Shown: piece by piece, positions 63,915-64,000 of the stretch | How positions within the stretch are numbered: position 1 is the stretch's first letter | How the letters are laid out: every line of letters starts with the position of its first letter | Source of the DNA: Saccharothrix carnea | GTDB taxonomy: Bacteria; Actinomycetota; Actinomycetes; Mycobacteriales; Pseudonocardiaceae | NCBI RefSeq assembly: GCF_003014735.1 | Contig: NZ_PYAX01000006.1 | Span: 372,001 to 436,000 of the forward strand | DNA length: 64,000 nt | Direction of reading: 5' to 3' | Notes under the pieces: generated by a model | Told to the model about the DNA's origin: nothing | The model's input: only the letters and a program-made list of their open reading frames with translations | The model's database searches: none | Made by a program: the position numbers and the translations under genes

Positions 63915-63937
63915 ACCTACATAGGTAGGCTAGAGGC
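63915..63937 (+). promoter_or_regulatory. PadR promoter with operator-like palindrome
   Basis: ACCTA CA TAGGT (63915-63926) is a 5-bp dyad ending at the first T of TAGGCT (63926-63931), a TANNNT -10 hexamer 6 nt before the GTG at 63938. PadR proteins usually repress their own promoters at such dyads. Confidence 0.5.
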
Positions 63938-64000
63938 GTGGAACCACTCGGACGCATCGGCCGGGCCACCGTCGACGTGCTGGCCGTGCTGCTCGACAGC
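63938..64000 (+). CDS. PadR family transcriptional regulator, N-terminal part (partial)
   Basis: Twenty-one codons, VEPLGRIGRATVDVLAVLLD then S, run off the right edge. The pattern LGR(I/V)xxATxDVLxVLL is the first helix of the PadR winged-helix domain in actinobacteria. The GTG start follows a TAGGCT hexamer by 6 nt, suggesting a leaderless transcript. It could regulate the divergent aldo/keto reductase. Identity rests on a short segment. Confidence 0.6.
   Translation, partial: MEPLGRIGRATVDVLAVLLDS

Overview
The window is very G+C-rich (roughly 70 %) chromosomal DNA from an actinomycete. Strong third-position G/C bias, many GTG starts, DUF397 and TIGR03086 family proteins, a fused KorA and an rpmG with encoded zinc ligands all point there. 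Gene content and the type of dispersed repeats suggest the Pseudonocardiales (Saccharothrix/Lentzea/Actinosynnema-like); that placement is inference. It reads as core chromosome with no prophage, transposon or CRISPR.

Layout. 1-760: translation-linked block on the minus strand (hadA start, rpmG, tRNA-Met, tRNA-Thr). 827-6262: membrane EAL phosphodiesterase, PhzF-like and GNAT enzymes, two small unknown genes. 6483-9015: tRNA-Tyr, YajQ, RmlA, HtpX. 9035-10513: an isolated nuoI-nuoC-nuoB trio reading into htpX. 10756-15760: LysR, AraC and Lrp regulators, dimethylargininase, a crotonase. 15980-18966: korAB (2-oxoglutarate:ferredoxin oxidoreductase). 19265-22308: a long single-pass membrane protein and RarD. 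22459-39303: a complete 14-gene complex I operon nuoA-N on the minus strand, with a polyprenyl diphosphate synthase as its last gene. 39649-41740: menJ and menG. 42008-45203: two GT4 glycosyltransferases and an inositol-phosphatase-like enzyme. 45966-49588: paaABCDE (phenylacetyl-CoA epoxidase). 50155-59483: menF, menD, menB, menE and menA, mixed with a DUF397 locus, an M1 peptidase and a secreted SH3-like protein. 59558-64000: unknown genes, a cysteine-synthase-like enzyme facing an ADP-ribosylglycohydrolase, an aldo/keto reductase and the first codons of a PadR regulator.

The unifying theme is menaquinone respiration. Chorismate-to-menaquinone enzymes (MenF, D, E, B, A, G, J), the polyprenyl tail synthase and the menaquinone-reducing complex I are all here. 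Order and content resemble the M. tuberculosis menE-menB-menD-mgtA-menG-menJ-grcC1-htpX-yajQ region (from memory), with nuo placed inside. MenC and MenH are not visible. Two perfect Rex-type operators lie in front of nuoA and a third, two-mismatch version in front of menJ, which suggests NADH/NAD+ control of both the pump and the quinone. No rex gene is in the window.

Two other themes stand out. At least twelve genes have a TANNNT-like -10 hexamer 6-8 nt before the start codon, the layout of leaderless transcripts. Two long modular palindromes (22312-22456 and 41795-42004) of one sequence family each end 2-3 nt from the stop codon of a minus-strand gene.
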